Part shown: positions 17,861-25,462 of the stretch, piece by piece | Layout: every line of letters starts with the position of its first letter | Position numbering within the stretch: position 1 is the first letter of the stretch | Source: Gammaproteobacteria bacterium | Lineage (GTDB): Bacteria; Pseudomonadota; Gammaproteobacteria; GRL18 | Direction of reading: 5' to 3' | DNA: 38,907 nt | NCBI GenBank assembly: GCA_016744395.1 | Contig: JADGEK010000001.1 | Location: 103,915-142,821 of the forward strand | The notes under the pieces: model-generated | The model's input: the letters and a program-made list of their open reading frames with translations, nothing else | Databases searched by the model: none | What the model was told of the DNA's origin: nothing | Translations under genes and position numbers: made by a program

Positions 17861-18949
17861 ATGAAAAACGATCAAATACTCAACACCGTCAAGCAAATTA
17901 ATAGAGATAGAGTTGAAAGCTCATTATTTTTACCTGATTTTTGTTCTATAAAAATGGTTTTTTCAGTGGTTATCATCGGTGTCTTACTCGCTTTAATCTT
18001 GACCCTGGTGCCATTAAGAATGGATCAGCAGTTGTGGAGTGATTTTGCATTGATCTCCCTTTTTATCCAGTGGAATGGTCTAATGTGCAGCAGTGTTTTG
18101 TGTGTGTTAAGGCCCTTTTTTAAAAAATATTCTAATCAATTTGTGGCTGTAAGTAGCTATCTTGTGTTGCTGATAATGATTACCTTTCTTAGTGAAGTGA
18201 CTTTTTATATTATCGAAGCCTACTACCTGACGAATATAATTTCTTCAGCATCTCATTGGGAGTTTTTAATTCATAACCTGCTCATTGGTGGAATCATTAG
18301 CGCACTTGCTTTGCATTATTTTTATATTCAGCATCAATGGCGAATGAAAGTTCAAGCGGAGAGTTATACAAAATTGCAATTATTGCAAGCAAGAATACGA
18401 CCCCATTTTCTTTTTAATAGCATGAATACCATTGCTAGTTTGACCAGAAGCAAACCTGAAATGGCCGAACGTATTACTGAAGATTTAGCTGAGTTATTTC
18501 GTATGCTCTTTAGGGAAGACCATGAAATGATCAGCTGGTCACGGGAGCTTACACTCAGTGAGCATTATATTGACATTGAAAAACAGCGTCTGGATGAACG
18601 CTTATCCATCCGTTGGGACGTGTCTCAAATTCCTGCTGATGCAATGGTACCTGCTTTGATCCTGCAACCCTTACTTGAAAATGCAATTTTCCATGGAATT
18701 GAGCCTGAAATTAAGGGGGGCAGTATTGTTGTTATGGGCGACTTTGACAAAAAACAGATAAGAATTACGATACAAAACAGCAATAGTAAAAATTTGGTTC
18801 ACCGTCAGGGAAATAAGATTGCTTTGGCCAATATTGAAGAACGTTTAAAGGTCCACTTTCAGGGTAAAGCATCAATTGCCTGTGAAGATAAAAACGATGA
18901 ATATTTTGCTATTGTCACTATGCCGTATCAAACAAAAAATGATACTTAA
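17861..18949 (+). CDS. algZ: AlgZ/LytS-type sensor histidine kinase
   Basis: A 362-residue membrane kinase of the AlgZ (FimS)/LytS class. It has four hydrophobic helices (about 25-47, 55-77, 90-115, 137-155) and then the His-kinase domain with LQARIRPHFLFNSMNTI, whose His is the phosphate acceptor in this family. The ATPase part is PALILQPLLENAIFHGIEPEIKGG. It lacks the usual separate HisKA dimer domain, as the class does. It is followed 31 bp later by an AlgR-type LytTR regulator. In pseudomonads the pair controls alginate and type IV pili/twitching; the target here is unknown. Confidence 0.88.
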   Translation: MKNDQILNTVKQINRDRVESSLFLPDFCSIKMVFSVVIIGVLLALILTLVPLRMDQQLWSDFALISLFIQWNGLMCSSVLCVLRPFFKKYSNQFVAVSSYLVLLIMITFLSEVTFYIIEAYYLTNIISSASHWEFLIHNLLIGGIISALALHYFYIQHQWRMKVQAESYTKLQLLQARIRPHFLFNSMNTIASLTRSKPEMAERITEDLAELFRMLFREDHEMISWSRELTLSEHYIDIEKQRLDERLSIRWDVSQIPADAMVPALILQPLLENAIFHGIEPEIKGGSIVVMGDFDKKQIRITIQNSNSKNLVHRQGNKIALANIEERLKVHFQGKASIACEDKNDEYFAIVTMPYQTKNDT

Positions 18950-18980
18950 ACCCTAATAACCTGAAGCATTGACCTAACTT

Positions 18981-19724
18981 ATGAAAATTCTTATTGCTGA
19001 TGATGAGCCACTGGCTAGAGAAAGACTGTACCATATTCTTAAAGAAATTGATGATGACTATCAATTGGTTGAAGCGAGTAATGGTCTTGAAGCGATTGAA
19101 CAGGTGAATCAGGAGGAGCCTGAAATTGTCCTGATGGATATCCGCATGCCTGGAATGAGTGGTCTGGAAGCGACACAGCACCTGATTGGTAGTGATAATC
19201 CGCCTGCCATCATTTTTACCACGGCTTATGATGAATATGCATTACAGGCTTTTGAATCACAGGCAGTTGATTATCTACTAAAACCTATCCGTAAAGAACG
19301 CCTGGAAAAAGCATTGAACAATTGTCGTAAGCTGAATAAACTTCAGTTGGAACAATTAGGGCAACAAAATCAGGAAATCACATATCGAACTCATATCAGT
19401 GCACAAATTAGAGGCACAATACTACTAATACCAGTTAAAGACATTTGTTGCTTTATGGCTGATCATAAGTACATTACCATCAAACATAATAAAGATGGAG
19501 AACTTGTTGAAACCATCATTGAGGAAACTCTAAAATCACTCGAAGAAGAATTTTCAAACCAGTTTTTACGTATTCATCGAAATGCGTTGGTACGAAAGGA
19601 TAAAATAGAGGCATTAGAGAAACAGGATGATGGTCGAGTACTTCTTAAATTAAAAGGACTGTCAAATGGGTTTGAAGTGAGTCGCCGTCATTTATCCAGT
19701 GTACGAAAATTAATGAAATCCTAA
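18981..19724 (+). CDS. algR: AlgR-type LytTR response regulator
   Basis: A 247-residue regulator. The receiver (1-120) has ILIADDEPLAR, phospho-acceptor Asp in EIVLMDIRMPGMSG, and the Lys of YLLKPIRKE. The C-terminal LytTR DNA-binding domain (about 140-247) has ICCFMADHKYITIKH, FLRIHRNALVRKDKI and GFEVSRRHLSSVRKL. It is the partner of the upstream kinase. In pseudomonads hemC follows algR; here no hem gene follows, so the synteny breaks after algR. Confidence 0.9.
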   Translation: MKILIADDEPLARERLYHILKEIDDDYQLVEASNGLEAIEQVNQEEPEIVLMDIRMPGMSGLEATQHLIGSDNPPAIIFTTAYDEYALQAFESQAVDYLLKPIRKERLEKALNNCRKLNKLQLEQLGQQNQEITYRTHISAQIRGTILLIPVKDICCFMADHKYITIKHNKDGELVETIIEETLKSLEEEFSNQFLRIHRNALVRKDKIEALEKQDDGRVLLKLKGLSNGFEVSRRHLSSVRKLMKS

Positions 19725-19909
19725 TTCCTCACATCCCAAAAGAGATTTCATATCTGGATGAGGGACTTTAGCCTTGCCTGCTCTTATTCATATTTTTTTA
19801 TAATCTGGGCGAACCTGCTAGTGAAGAGCTTCAGGCAATCATCGCTGGTTAAACCCTGTGGATTTCAGAAATATTGTGGGCTGACTTTTGGCATAAAATC
19901 TGAAACTTG

Positions 19910-20104
19910 CTAGGTATTGATTGACTGGCCAACCTGTAAGCCAAATTGCTCATCCAGAGAAAATTCTATAATCAATTGGTCGACTGCAGATTGTCCGTGT
20001 TCCCGATTGATTTCTGCTAAAAGGACTCGAACAGAATTTCGGTTATATCCACCCCCCATTTCAACTTGAATTTTAATTAATTCTCTTGCTCTTTCTAATG
20101 TCAT
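19910..20104 (-). CDS. Small conserved protein of unknown function
   Basis: A 64-residue acidic/amphipathic protein: MTLERARELIKIQVEMGGGYNRNSVRVLLAEINREHGQSAVD and then LIIEFSLDEQFGL. The pattern (a helix, a GGGYNRN turn, then a helix ending in HGQxAVD) is one I associate with short uncharacterised gammaproteobacterial proteins, so it is probably real. No signal peptide, membrane segment or catalytic residue is visible. It is convergent with algR. No function can be assigned. Confidence 0.65.
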   Translation of the reverse strand: MTLERARELIKIQVEMGGGYNRNSVRVLLAEINREHGQSAVDQLIIEFSLDEQFGLQVGQSINT

Positions 20105-20277
20105 AATGTCCTCAATCTTTTTATTAGAGATGCGTTCATTTTACTCACATAAATTTCTGAAGCAATACAATATGATTAGGCTATCCCTAAATTGCATTCA
20201 GTGCAAAGTAATCAGTGACATAGAACAATGTATGAAATTAAACAACCTGCTAACATTACATTCGCTTTTATTTTGTC

Positions 20278-20301
20278 CTTTCTCTCTGGTGTGAGAGAAA
20301 G
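20278..20301 (+). promoter_or_regulatory. Hairpin in the leader of the ZnuA-like gene
   Basis: A perfect 9-bp inverted repeat CTTTCTCTC / GAGAGAAAG with a 6-nt loop (TGGTGT), ending 23 nt before the start codon and just upstream of the ribosome site. No T run follows, so it is not an ordinary terminator. It may be a leader hairpin affecting translation or RNA stability, or a protein-binding palindrome. Confidence 0.45.
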
Positions 20302-20324
20302 CATTCTGAAAAAAGGAAACTTTG

Positions 20325-21164
20325 ATGCTATCTAAGCAAAAAATGCTTAATGTTGTAATATTCTTTTTTTGCTTTTTTATTGTGAATAATGTCCTCTCCA
20401 GCGATGAGTTCAACAAGAAAGAGCGAACACCTAAGATCGTAGTGAGTGTTGAGCCTCTTTATGAAATTGTTTCTACTCTATCTCATGGCATTGTTAAGCC
20501 TCAGGTTATTTACCTGAACTATAATGACCGACGTGAGCCATTGTCAGTCTGGCAAAAAGAGCAGATTAATTCAGCTGATATTATTATTCGTGCAGGCAGA
20601 GGATTTGAACCTTTATTGGACGACTATTTGAAACAACAGGGTGACAGACTGGAAAACAAAACCATTACTTTGTCATACTATATTCCCCTGTTAGATAAAG
20701 AAAATGGATACGATCATGTGCTTGCAACGGATCGCCAGGAAAAAAGTGATTTACGTTTTTGGATGGATCCACGCCTGCTTAAAATGCTGGCTATTTATAT
20801 TGCACCAAGATTAGTCGTGATGGATCCAGAGCATCAGGAAGAGTATCTGGATAATGAAATTGTACTTAAAGATCAGTTAAAAAAAATTGAGAAAAAGATG
20901 CTGAAGCTTTTTAAACAATTGTCAGCAGAACAAAAAATGCTGTTTGCTCAGTTTAATCCTTATTTAAAGAATCGCTATTTAAGCTTTTCTGAAATCAAGG
21001 CAATGTCGCATTCCATAAAATTTCAGCCTGAGGTTGTTGCTTGTATTCAAGGGCGTTCCTTTGATGGGATCCCGCTTAATTTAGAATACACCGAGAAAGC
21101 CTTATATGCTTTGTTGCACACCTTAGAGCAATGCTCAAAAACAAAAGTATTAATCAACAGCTAA
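20325..21164 (+). CDS. ZnuA-like exported protein lacking metal-ligand histidines
   Basis: A 279-residue protein with a signal peptide (about 1-25) and the fold pattern of TroA/ZnuA metal-binding proteins: IVVSVEPLYEIVSTLSHGI at the start, INSADIIIRAGRGFEPLLDDYL, and DLRFWMDPRLLKMLAIYIAPRL. Zinc binders normally have a His in the equivalent of 'PHDF' and 'DPHIWLDP'. Here these read EPLSVW and DLRFWMDP, and no His-rich loop is present. Classical zinc binding therefore looks unlikely. ATG 20325 follows AAGGA at 8 nt and is preferred over TTG 20322. There is no permease or ATPase gene beside it. A ligand other than zinc, or a non-transport role, is possible. Confidence 0.75.
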   Translation: MLSKQKMLNVVIFFFCFFIVNNVLSSDEFNKKERTPKIVVSVEPLYEIVSTLSHGIVKPQVIYLNYNDRREPLSVWQKEQINSADIIIRAGRGFEPLLDDYLKQQGDRLENKTITLSYYIPLLDKENGYDHVLATDRQEKSDLRFWMDPRLLKMLAIYIAPRLVVMDPEHQEEYLDNEIVLKDQLKKIEKKMLKLFKQLSAEQKMLFAQFNPYLKNRYLSFSEIKAMSHSIKFQPEVVACIQGRSFDGIPLNLEYTEKALYALLHTLEQCSKTKVLINS

Positions 21165-21379
21165 CTCAACTGATAAAACCAGTGCTTAATGAAAGTCCTC
21201 AAAATAATGCCAACCAACATGTCATTTGTGGCGCTTTGGCAGTCTGGTTGTGACATATATGGCAGTTGTAGCTGGTTTATAATGAAACTTAAATTTGAAA
21301 CTTCCCATTGATGTAATAAATATCATTTAAAATCAATAGGATAATCTTGCATATTAGATTTTTATTAAATAATGATTTA

Positions 21380-21396
21380 TTGGCACAGTGGTTGCA
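21380..21396 (+). promoter_or_regulatory. Sigma-54 promoter for a small RNA
   Basis: TTGGCACagtggTTGCA is a perfect match to the -24/-12 consensus, including the 12-position GG-to-GC spacing. The predicted start is near 21408. No open reading frame with a ribosome site follows within the next 120 nt; a structured segment ending in a terminator follows instead. A sigma-54 activator gene lies 480 bp downstream on the opposite strand. Confidence 0.85.
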
Positions 21397-21407
21397 GTAG
21401 TTATAGT

Positions 21408-21520
21408 ACAAACAAAATAGAGTGAGTTGCAGACCACAATTTAAACTGTGGAAACAACTCCTCTTTTGTCGGTGTAAGCTCTTGTACGGTAAACGACCCT
21501 CCGTTTTACCGTACCTTTTT
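21408..21520 (+). ncRNA. Candidate sigma-54-dependent small RNA
   Basis: About 113 nt from the predicted sigma-54 start to a T run. Hairpin 1 (21424-21460) has an outer stem GAGTTG/CAACTC and an inner stem CCACA/TGTGG. A single-stranded linker CTCTTTTGTCGGTG follows. Hairpin 2 (21484-21514) has the stem GTACGGTAAA / TTTACCGTAC and a C-rich loop ACCCTCC, and is followed by TTTTT at 21516-21520, so it is an intrinsic terminator. CTCCT (21458-21462) and CCCTCC are complementary to ribosome-binding sites, as in many base-pairing RNAs. No start codon with a ribosome site gives a useful peptide. I do not recognise it as a known RNA family. Target unknown. Confidence 0.7.
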
Positions 21521-21557
21521 AATTTCCCCCTCCAATTTTATATTCCCTATATCAAAA

Positions 21558-21578
21558 TGACATGTCACTGTCATGTCA
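21558..21578. promoter_or_regulatory. TGACATGTCA palindrome cluster
   Basis: A perfect palindrome TGACATGTCA (21558-21567) followed after 3 nt by TCATGTCA. A related perfect palindrome TGTCATGACA lies at 23414-23423 between the activator gene and dsrA. Half-sites occur upstream of the sigma-54 promoter. These could be binding sites of the neighbouring Fis-type activator. This is inference from position and symmetry. Confidence 0.4.
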
Positions 21579-21879
21579 TAATTTTTCAGTCTATTTTTGT
21601 GTCATGACTTATTCTGTAATTTTCACCTTTACAAGAAATATAAAACAAAAATTCCATTATAAAACAATAGTTTAAATATATTTGTGGGATTGGCATAGAC
21701 AATGCTTTAGTATAAGTCAGGAACGGAATATGTCTGAGTTATAGCTCTTATTTTTTCGTTTTGTCGGTAACCTGAAGTTGGGCTTTTTGGGCTTAAATTC
21801 AGGATTTAACATTTTTATGTTGTCAGGATTGCTCAACCGCCCTTTTGATAAAGGCCTTTGGTTGGGCTTTTTTTTTGAC

Positions 21880-23331
21880 TTATTCTTCTTCCATTTTACT
21901 AATTCTTTGTAAATAGCGGTATAAGGTTCGTTCACTGATCCCTAACTCTTGTGCTGCAGATAAGCGGTGCCCATTATGACGCTCAAGTGTTTGTTGGACC
22001 GTTGCTAAATCAGGTTTACGAGGTTTTATAGAGTTTTGCTTATAAACGGGTAACCTTCTGTCCTCTTCTACTTGAGTGGGAAAGTAGGGGGGAATATCGG
22101 TTGGGAAGTCTCCGACATCAACGTCATCGAATTCATTGCTAAAAAGATGATGACTGTTCTTATCTATGGTGAGATGCTCTTCAGAAATGAACTCCCCTGC
22201 TGATAATATGACGGCACGCTCCATAATGTTACGTAACTCCCTGATATTACCAGGAAAGTCATATGATGAAAGGATCTCAATAATATCCGATGGCAGTGGT
22301 ATGTGCTGTGCACCATCTTCCAGCTTTTGTAAAAAATGTTCTGCAATGGCAGGTATATCAGCTTTACGTTCTCTTAAGGGTGGCACGTGTACGGGAAATG
22401 TGGCGAGGCGATAATAAAGATCCTGGCGGAATTTTCCTTCTTTAACCATTTTTTTAACATCCTGGTTGGTCGCAGCAATGATGCGGACATCAACATCAAA
22501 GTAATGGGTGCCACCAATCCGTCTGATGGTACTGCTTTCCAGAACACGCAGTAACTTGGTTTGTAAATCTAATGACAGTTCACCGATTTCATCAATAAAA
22601 AGAGTACTTCCATGAGCAGATTCAATCAGGCCAATCTTTTGTTTTAAAGCACCAGTAAAGGCCCCTTTTTCATACCCAAAGAGCTCACTCTCAATTAACG
22701 TTTCACCAATGGCACCACAGTCGACCACAATCATAGGCTTATTGTTTCGCTTAGAATAATGATGGATATAGTTTGCCACACAATCTTTGCCCACTCCGCT
22801 CTCACCCTCAATAAAGACGGTCGAAAGAGTGGGGGCGACACGGTGCAGGATATTGATCAGACGCAAGATTGCAGGGGTTCGACCCACCAAAAGTTGTGGA
22901 TCTTTTTCTTCTTGTGGAATGGTGACCATAGTCTCACCCATATAATGAATTTCACCTTCGTCATTATGAATTGGGCTGGCACTGATCTGAACCTGTTCTT
23001 CTTCTTCACCATGTTTGTGGATGTGTAGAACACTGGTGGATTTTCCTGTGCGCATGACTGTTTCTAATGGGCAATGCTCACCATGCTGGCTGCAGGGGGA
23101 ATCGTAATTATGAGATACCTCATAACAGAACTTGCCTTCAAGATTTTTTTGAGTTTGAAAGGAACTTCGATAAGCTTTGTTGGAAGCAACAATTTGATAG
23201 TGCCGATCAATAATGACGAAAGGTTCATTAAAGATATTGATGAGATCATCACAAGATGGTTTAGAAATATCATCGCTTTTTAATTGGATACATTCTGCTG
23301 ATGATAAATTGTTTGGAAATGAATTTTTCAT
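21880..23331 (-). CDS. PAS-AAA-Fis sigma-54-dependent activator
   Basis: A 483-residue transcription activator without a receiver domain. The N-terminal PAS domain (about 28-138) contains a Cys/His cluster: Cys69, Cys80 and Cys87 in FCYEVSH, SPCSQHG and EHCPLE. This could bind a metal or redox cofactor, or act as a thiol switch. The AAA+ domain has Walker A at 176-183 (GESGVGKD), GAFTGA at 223-228 and Walker B at 245-248 (FIDE). A Fis-type helix-turn-helix is at the C-terminus ([19 protein letters not shown]). It is convergent with the sigma-54-dependent small RNA and divergent from dsrA, so both are natural target candidates. Ribosome site weak; the ATG at 23331 is the best start. Confidence 0.92.
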   Translation of the reverse strand: MKNSFPNNLSSAECIQLKSDDISKPSCDDLINIFNEPFVIIDRHYQIVASNKAYRSSFQTQKNLEGKFCYEVSHNYDSPCSQHGEHCPLETVMRTGKSTSVLHIHKHGEEEEQVQISASPIHNDEGEIHYMGETMVTIPQEEKDPQLLVGRTPAILRLINILHRVAPTLSTVFIEGESGVGKDCVANYIHHYSKRNNKPMIVVDCGAIGETLIESELFGYEKGAFTGALKQKIGLIESAHGSTLFIDEIGELSLDLQTKLLRVLESSTIRRIGGTHYFDVDVRIIAATNQDVKKMVKEGKFRQDLYYRLATFPVHVPPLRERKADIPAIAEHFLQKLEDGAQHIPLPSDIIEILSSYDFPGNIRELRNIMERAVILSAGEFISEEHLTIDKNSHHLFSNEFDDVDVGDFPTDIPPYFPTQVEEDRRLPVYKQNSIKPRKPDLATVQQTLERHNGHRLSAAQELGISERTLYRYLQRISKMEEE

Positions 23332-23413
23332 GAGACTGCTTTTGATTATTGAACTTTTTATTATTACAAGGGCCAGGAGCCTTTGTGCAGGTGCATGTCA
23401 AAGTCCATTTTTT

Positions 23414-23423
23414 TGTCATGACA
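23414..23423. promoter_or_regulatory. TGTCATGACA palindrome upstream of the activator gene
   Basis: A perfect 10-bp palindrome 83 bp upstream of the activator start codon, with a half-site ATGTCA 14 bp closer to the gene. It resembles the TGACATGTCA cluster at 21558. It would suit autoregulation by the activator, but no binding evidence is available from sequence alone. Confidence 0.4.
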
Positions 23424-23614
23424 GTTTTATTATAGAGACATTTATCAATAATGTATCAAATAAGCTCATTTATTTTTGATGGCACTTCAAAATAGATTAA
23501 ATTATTGTCTAAACAGACACTTGCCATGACCTAGTTGTGAAAAAGGTTTATGTGTAGAGAGGCACTCACTTTTATCTTTTTTGTACTGCTTTATATATAA
23601 GAAGAGTCATTTTA

Positions 23615-23658
23615 TTGATCTGGATCAATAAAATTTGACTTTTTCCTCAAAATAATCT
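23615..23658 (+). promoter_or_regulatory. FNR-type box and promoter of dsrA
   Basis: TTGATCTGGATCAA (23615-23628) matches the FNR/ANR consensus TTGAT-N4-ATCAA in all ten defined positions. A possible -10 (TAATCT, 23653-23658) lies downstream, putting the start near 23664. The box centre would then be about 41.5-42.5 bp upstream, the class II activation position. No good -35 is present, as expected for an activated promoter. This implies that dsrA is induced when oxygen is low. It is a motif and spacing prediction. Confidence 0.7.
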
Positions 23659-23789
23659 TAAATGACATATAAATCATTGTTTTATAACCATATTTTCTAC
23701 AAGGTTATTTATCTATGTTGGCACATAACTTCATACAATGAGGGTTTTCAAAGCAAGCCAGACGAATAAATAACGACAAGGAGGACATT

Positions 23790-25049
23790 ATGTCCAAGGT
23801 AACAATTTACGATACACCCATGCTCGATGAGCTGGAAAATGGCGAATGGCCTAGCTTTATTACATCATTCAAACGTTTAAGAGACGATCATCCTGATGAG
23901 CGTATCAATTCAATGGTTGGCGGACTGCTAGGTCAGCTAGAACATTCATATGAGACCCGTATGGGGTGGTGGAAAGGCGGAACTGTCTCTGTCTTCGGTT
24001 ATGGCGGTGGTATTATCCCGCGCTTCTCTGAAGTTGCCGACCATTTTCCAGAGTCTAAAGAATTTCACACCGTTCGAGTTCAACCACCAGCGGGTAACTT
24101 TTACACCGCAGATATCCTAAATCAGCTTGCTGATGATTGGGAGCAACACGGTTCTGGTCTGCAAACCTTTCATGGTCAGACTGGTAACATTATGTTTATT
24201 GGTTCAACGACTGCTGAAATGCAGCCTTTCTTTGACAAAGTTAACTCATATGGTTTTGACTTAGGTGGTGCAGGTCCTTGTGTTCGTACTGCAATGGCTT
24301 GTGTGGGTGCTGCACGTTGTGAACATTCATGTACTAATGAGCACGGCATGATGCGTCATCTGGTTAATGAATTTCAAGATGATCTTCACAGACCAGCTTT
24401 GCCTTATAAGTTCAAGGTAAAAGTATCAGGTTGCCCAAATGACTGTACTAATGCGATTGAACGTGCCGATATGGCCGTTATTGGTATTTGGCGTGATGAA
24501 ATGAAAGTCGATCAAGAAGAAGTGAAAGCTTTCGTTGCTGATAAAGGCCGTGACTATGTCATTGACAATGTGACTGACCGTTGTCCAACCAATGCAATAA
24601 AATTAGCTGATGATAATACTCTTGTTGTAAATAATAAAGAATGTGTTCGTTGTATGCATTGTATTAATGTGATGACTAAAGCACTAGCTCCTGGTGATGA
24701 TACAGGTGTCACTGTTCTGATTGGTGGTAAGCGTACCCTAAAAATTGGTGACATGATGGGTACTGTTGTAGCACCTTTCTTGAAAGTTGACACCATGGAA
24801 GAGATTGAATACCTGGTTGAATTAACGGGTGAAATGATTGATTTCTTCGCCGAAAATGCACTTGAGCATGAACGTACGGGTGAAATGATTGAGCGTATTG
24901 GCCTGGTTAACTACCTTGAAGGTATCGGTCTTGACCTGGATCCAAACATGGTGAGCGAGCCTCGTCAGTGTTCCTATGTCCGTATGGATGGTTGGGACGA
25001 AGAAGTTAAGAAATGGTACGACAAGAAAGCTGAAGCAGCATCTGCTTAA
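23790..25049 (+). CDS. dsrA: Dissimilatory sulfite reductase alpha subunit DsrA
   Basis: A 419-residue, full-length DsrA. The sirohaem/[4Fe-4S] cysteines are present: Cys171-x5-Cys177 (CVGAARC) and Cys215-x3-Cys219 (CPNDC). The inserted ferredoxin domain has Cys265 and Cys285/288/291 (ECVRCMHC). In sulfur oxidisers the DsrAB complex runs in reverse, forming sulfite from DsrC-bound sulfur in the cytoplasm. The ribosome site AAGGAGG is very strong. DsrA normally needs DsrB, whose gene almost always follows directly. Here a terminator follows and no dsrB is in the window. It is either a split locus or an extra copy. Nothing in the reading frame suggests decay. Confidence 0.96.
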   Translation: MSKVTIYDTPMLDELENGEWPSFITSFKRLRDDHPDERINSMVGGLLGQLEHSYETRMGWWKGGTVSVFGYGGGIIPRFSEVADHFPESKEFHTVRVQPPAGNFYTADILNQLADDWEQHGSGLQTFHGQTGNIMFIGSTTAEMQPFFDKVNSYGFDLGGAGPCVRTAMACVGAARCEHSCTNEHGMMRHLVNEFQDDLHRPALPYKFKVKVSGCPNDCTNAIERADMAVIGIWRDEMKVDQEEVKAFVADKGRDYVIDNVTDRCPTNAIKLADDNTLVVNNKECVRCMHCINVMTKALAPGDDTGVTVLIGGKRTLKIGDMMGTVVAPFLKVDTMEEIEYLVELTGEMIDFFAENALEHERTGEMIERIGLVNYLEGIGLDLDPNMVSEPRQCSYVRMDGWDEEVKKWYDKKAEAASA

Positions 25050-25127
25050 TCTTCGTTACTTTTAGGTAGCCCATTTCCGCAGGATTATGGTGCTTCTAAA
25101 GGTGCTCTTGAAGGTAAGAATAGCTAT

Positions 25128-25166
25128 AAAAATGCCCATTAGATGAAGTTCTGATGGGCATTTTTT
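25128..25166. terminator. Bidirectional terminator between dsrA and rof
   Basis: The stem AAAAATGCCCAT (25128-25139) pairs with ATGGGCATTTTTT (25154-25166), with inner TAGA/TCTG pairing extending it and a loop of about 6 nt. T runs on both strands let it end dsrA from the left and the eamA-cupin-rof operon from the right. It shows that dsrA is transcribed alone. Confidence 0.9.
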
Positions 25167-25174
25167 ATGGGTGT

Positions 25175-25435
25175 TTATTCCACTGTATAGTGTTTAATTT
25201 TATCCAGTCTAATTTCCAGCAACTCTCCTGATTCATTGGTTGCCATTAAAAATTCTGCCTTTTCATTCTTTCTACGTGTAATAACGTCATTGGGTTTTAA
25301 GCGAGTGGTTTGTTCCCTGTCGGAATGATTGGATTCGACATAACAGACTAAAAGAGATTTACCATGCATTATGGCTAGCTCAAGCTCACTGTACATTTCG
25401 CAAGATACGGTTTGATAAAGATCGATGTTTTTCAT
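25175..25435 (-). CDS. rof: Rho-binding antiterminator Rof (YaeO-like)
   Basis: An 86-residue protein matching the Rof/YaeO family, small Sm-like proteins that bind Rho and block its RNA access. The diagnostic features are an N-terminal SCEMYSELELAIMHGKSLLVCY (compare the family's 'C..YD.LELA'), LKPNDVITRRKNEKAEFLMA, and the C-terminal LLEIRLDKIKHY. The length is normal (84 in E. coli). It is 27 bp after the cupin gene on the same strand, so it is the third gene of an eamA-cupin-rof unit that ends at the shared terminator. Confidence 0.82.
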   Translation of the reverse strand: MKNIDLYQTVSCEMYSELELAIMHGKSLLVCYVESNHSDREQTTRLKPNDVITRRKNEKAEFLMATNESGELLEIRLDKIKHYTVE

Positions 25436-25462
25436 GTTAGTTTAGCTTCGTGTATTCTCGGC

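Larger units (their letters stand above)
21165..21879. other. 715-bp non-coding region holding a sigma-54 RNA unit
   Basis: There is no credible protein gene between the ZnuA-like gene and the convergent sigma-54 activator. The region holds a sigma-54 promoter (21380), a candidate small RNA (21408-21520), palindromes of TGACATGTCA type (21558-21578), and half-sites ATGTCA at 21219-21224 and TGACAT at 21251-21256. A hairpin-rich stretch lies near 21830-21875, where CAACC pairs with GGTTG before a run of T on the plus strand; this could end plus-strand read-through. The remainder is plain AT-rich sequence. Confidence 0.6.
23332..23789. other. 458-bp divergent control region, activator/dsrA
   Basis: This is a non-coding divergent promoter region. 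It holds the TGTCATGACA palindrome (23414-23423) and a nearby ATGTCA half-site (23395-23400) close to the activator start. Toward dsrA it holds an FNR-type box (23615-23628), a plausible -10, and a leader of about 125 nt. TGACATAT at 23663-23670 recurs at 21251. Nothing else is apparent. Confidence 0.55.

Noticed and set aside
20106-20294. 62-residue plus-strand reading frame before the ZnuA-like gene
   Set aside because: No ribosome site, an unusual composition, and it runs into the leader hairpin; it looks like chance.
21236-21252. TTGGCAGtctggTTGTG resembling a second sigma-54 promoter
   Set aside because: The -12 GC is GT, and a perfect site lies 145 bp downstream; at most this is a relic.
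21717-21935. 72-residue Lys-rich reading frame on the minus strand
   Set aside because: It overlaps the end of the activator gene and a hairpin-rich region, has low complexity, and shows no ribosome site or family pattern.
23718-23733. TTGGCACataacTTCA resembling a sigma-54 promoter directly before dsrA
   Set aside because: The -24 half is good but the essential GC of the -12 element is missing (TTCA in place of TTGC), and the FNR-type promoter explains the region better.
25050-25139. In-frame open stretch of 29 codons after the dsrA stop, possibly a lost C-terminus or dsrB remnant
   Set aside because: DsrA is already full length at the TAA, the translated stretch resembles no DsrB segment I know, and its end lies inside the terminator stem.
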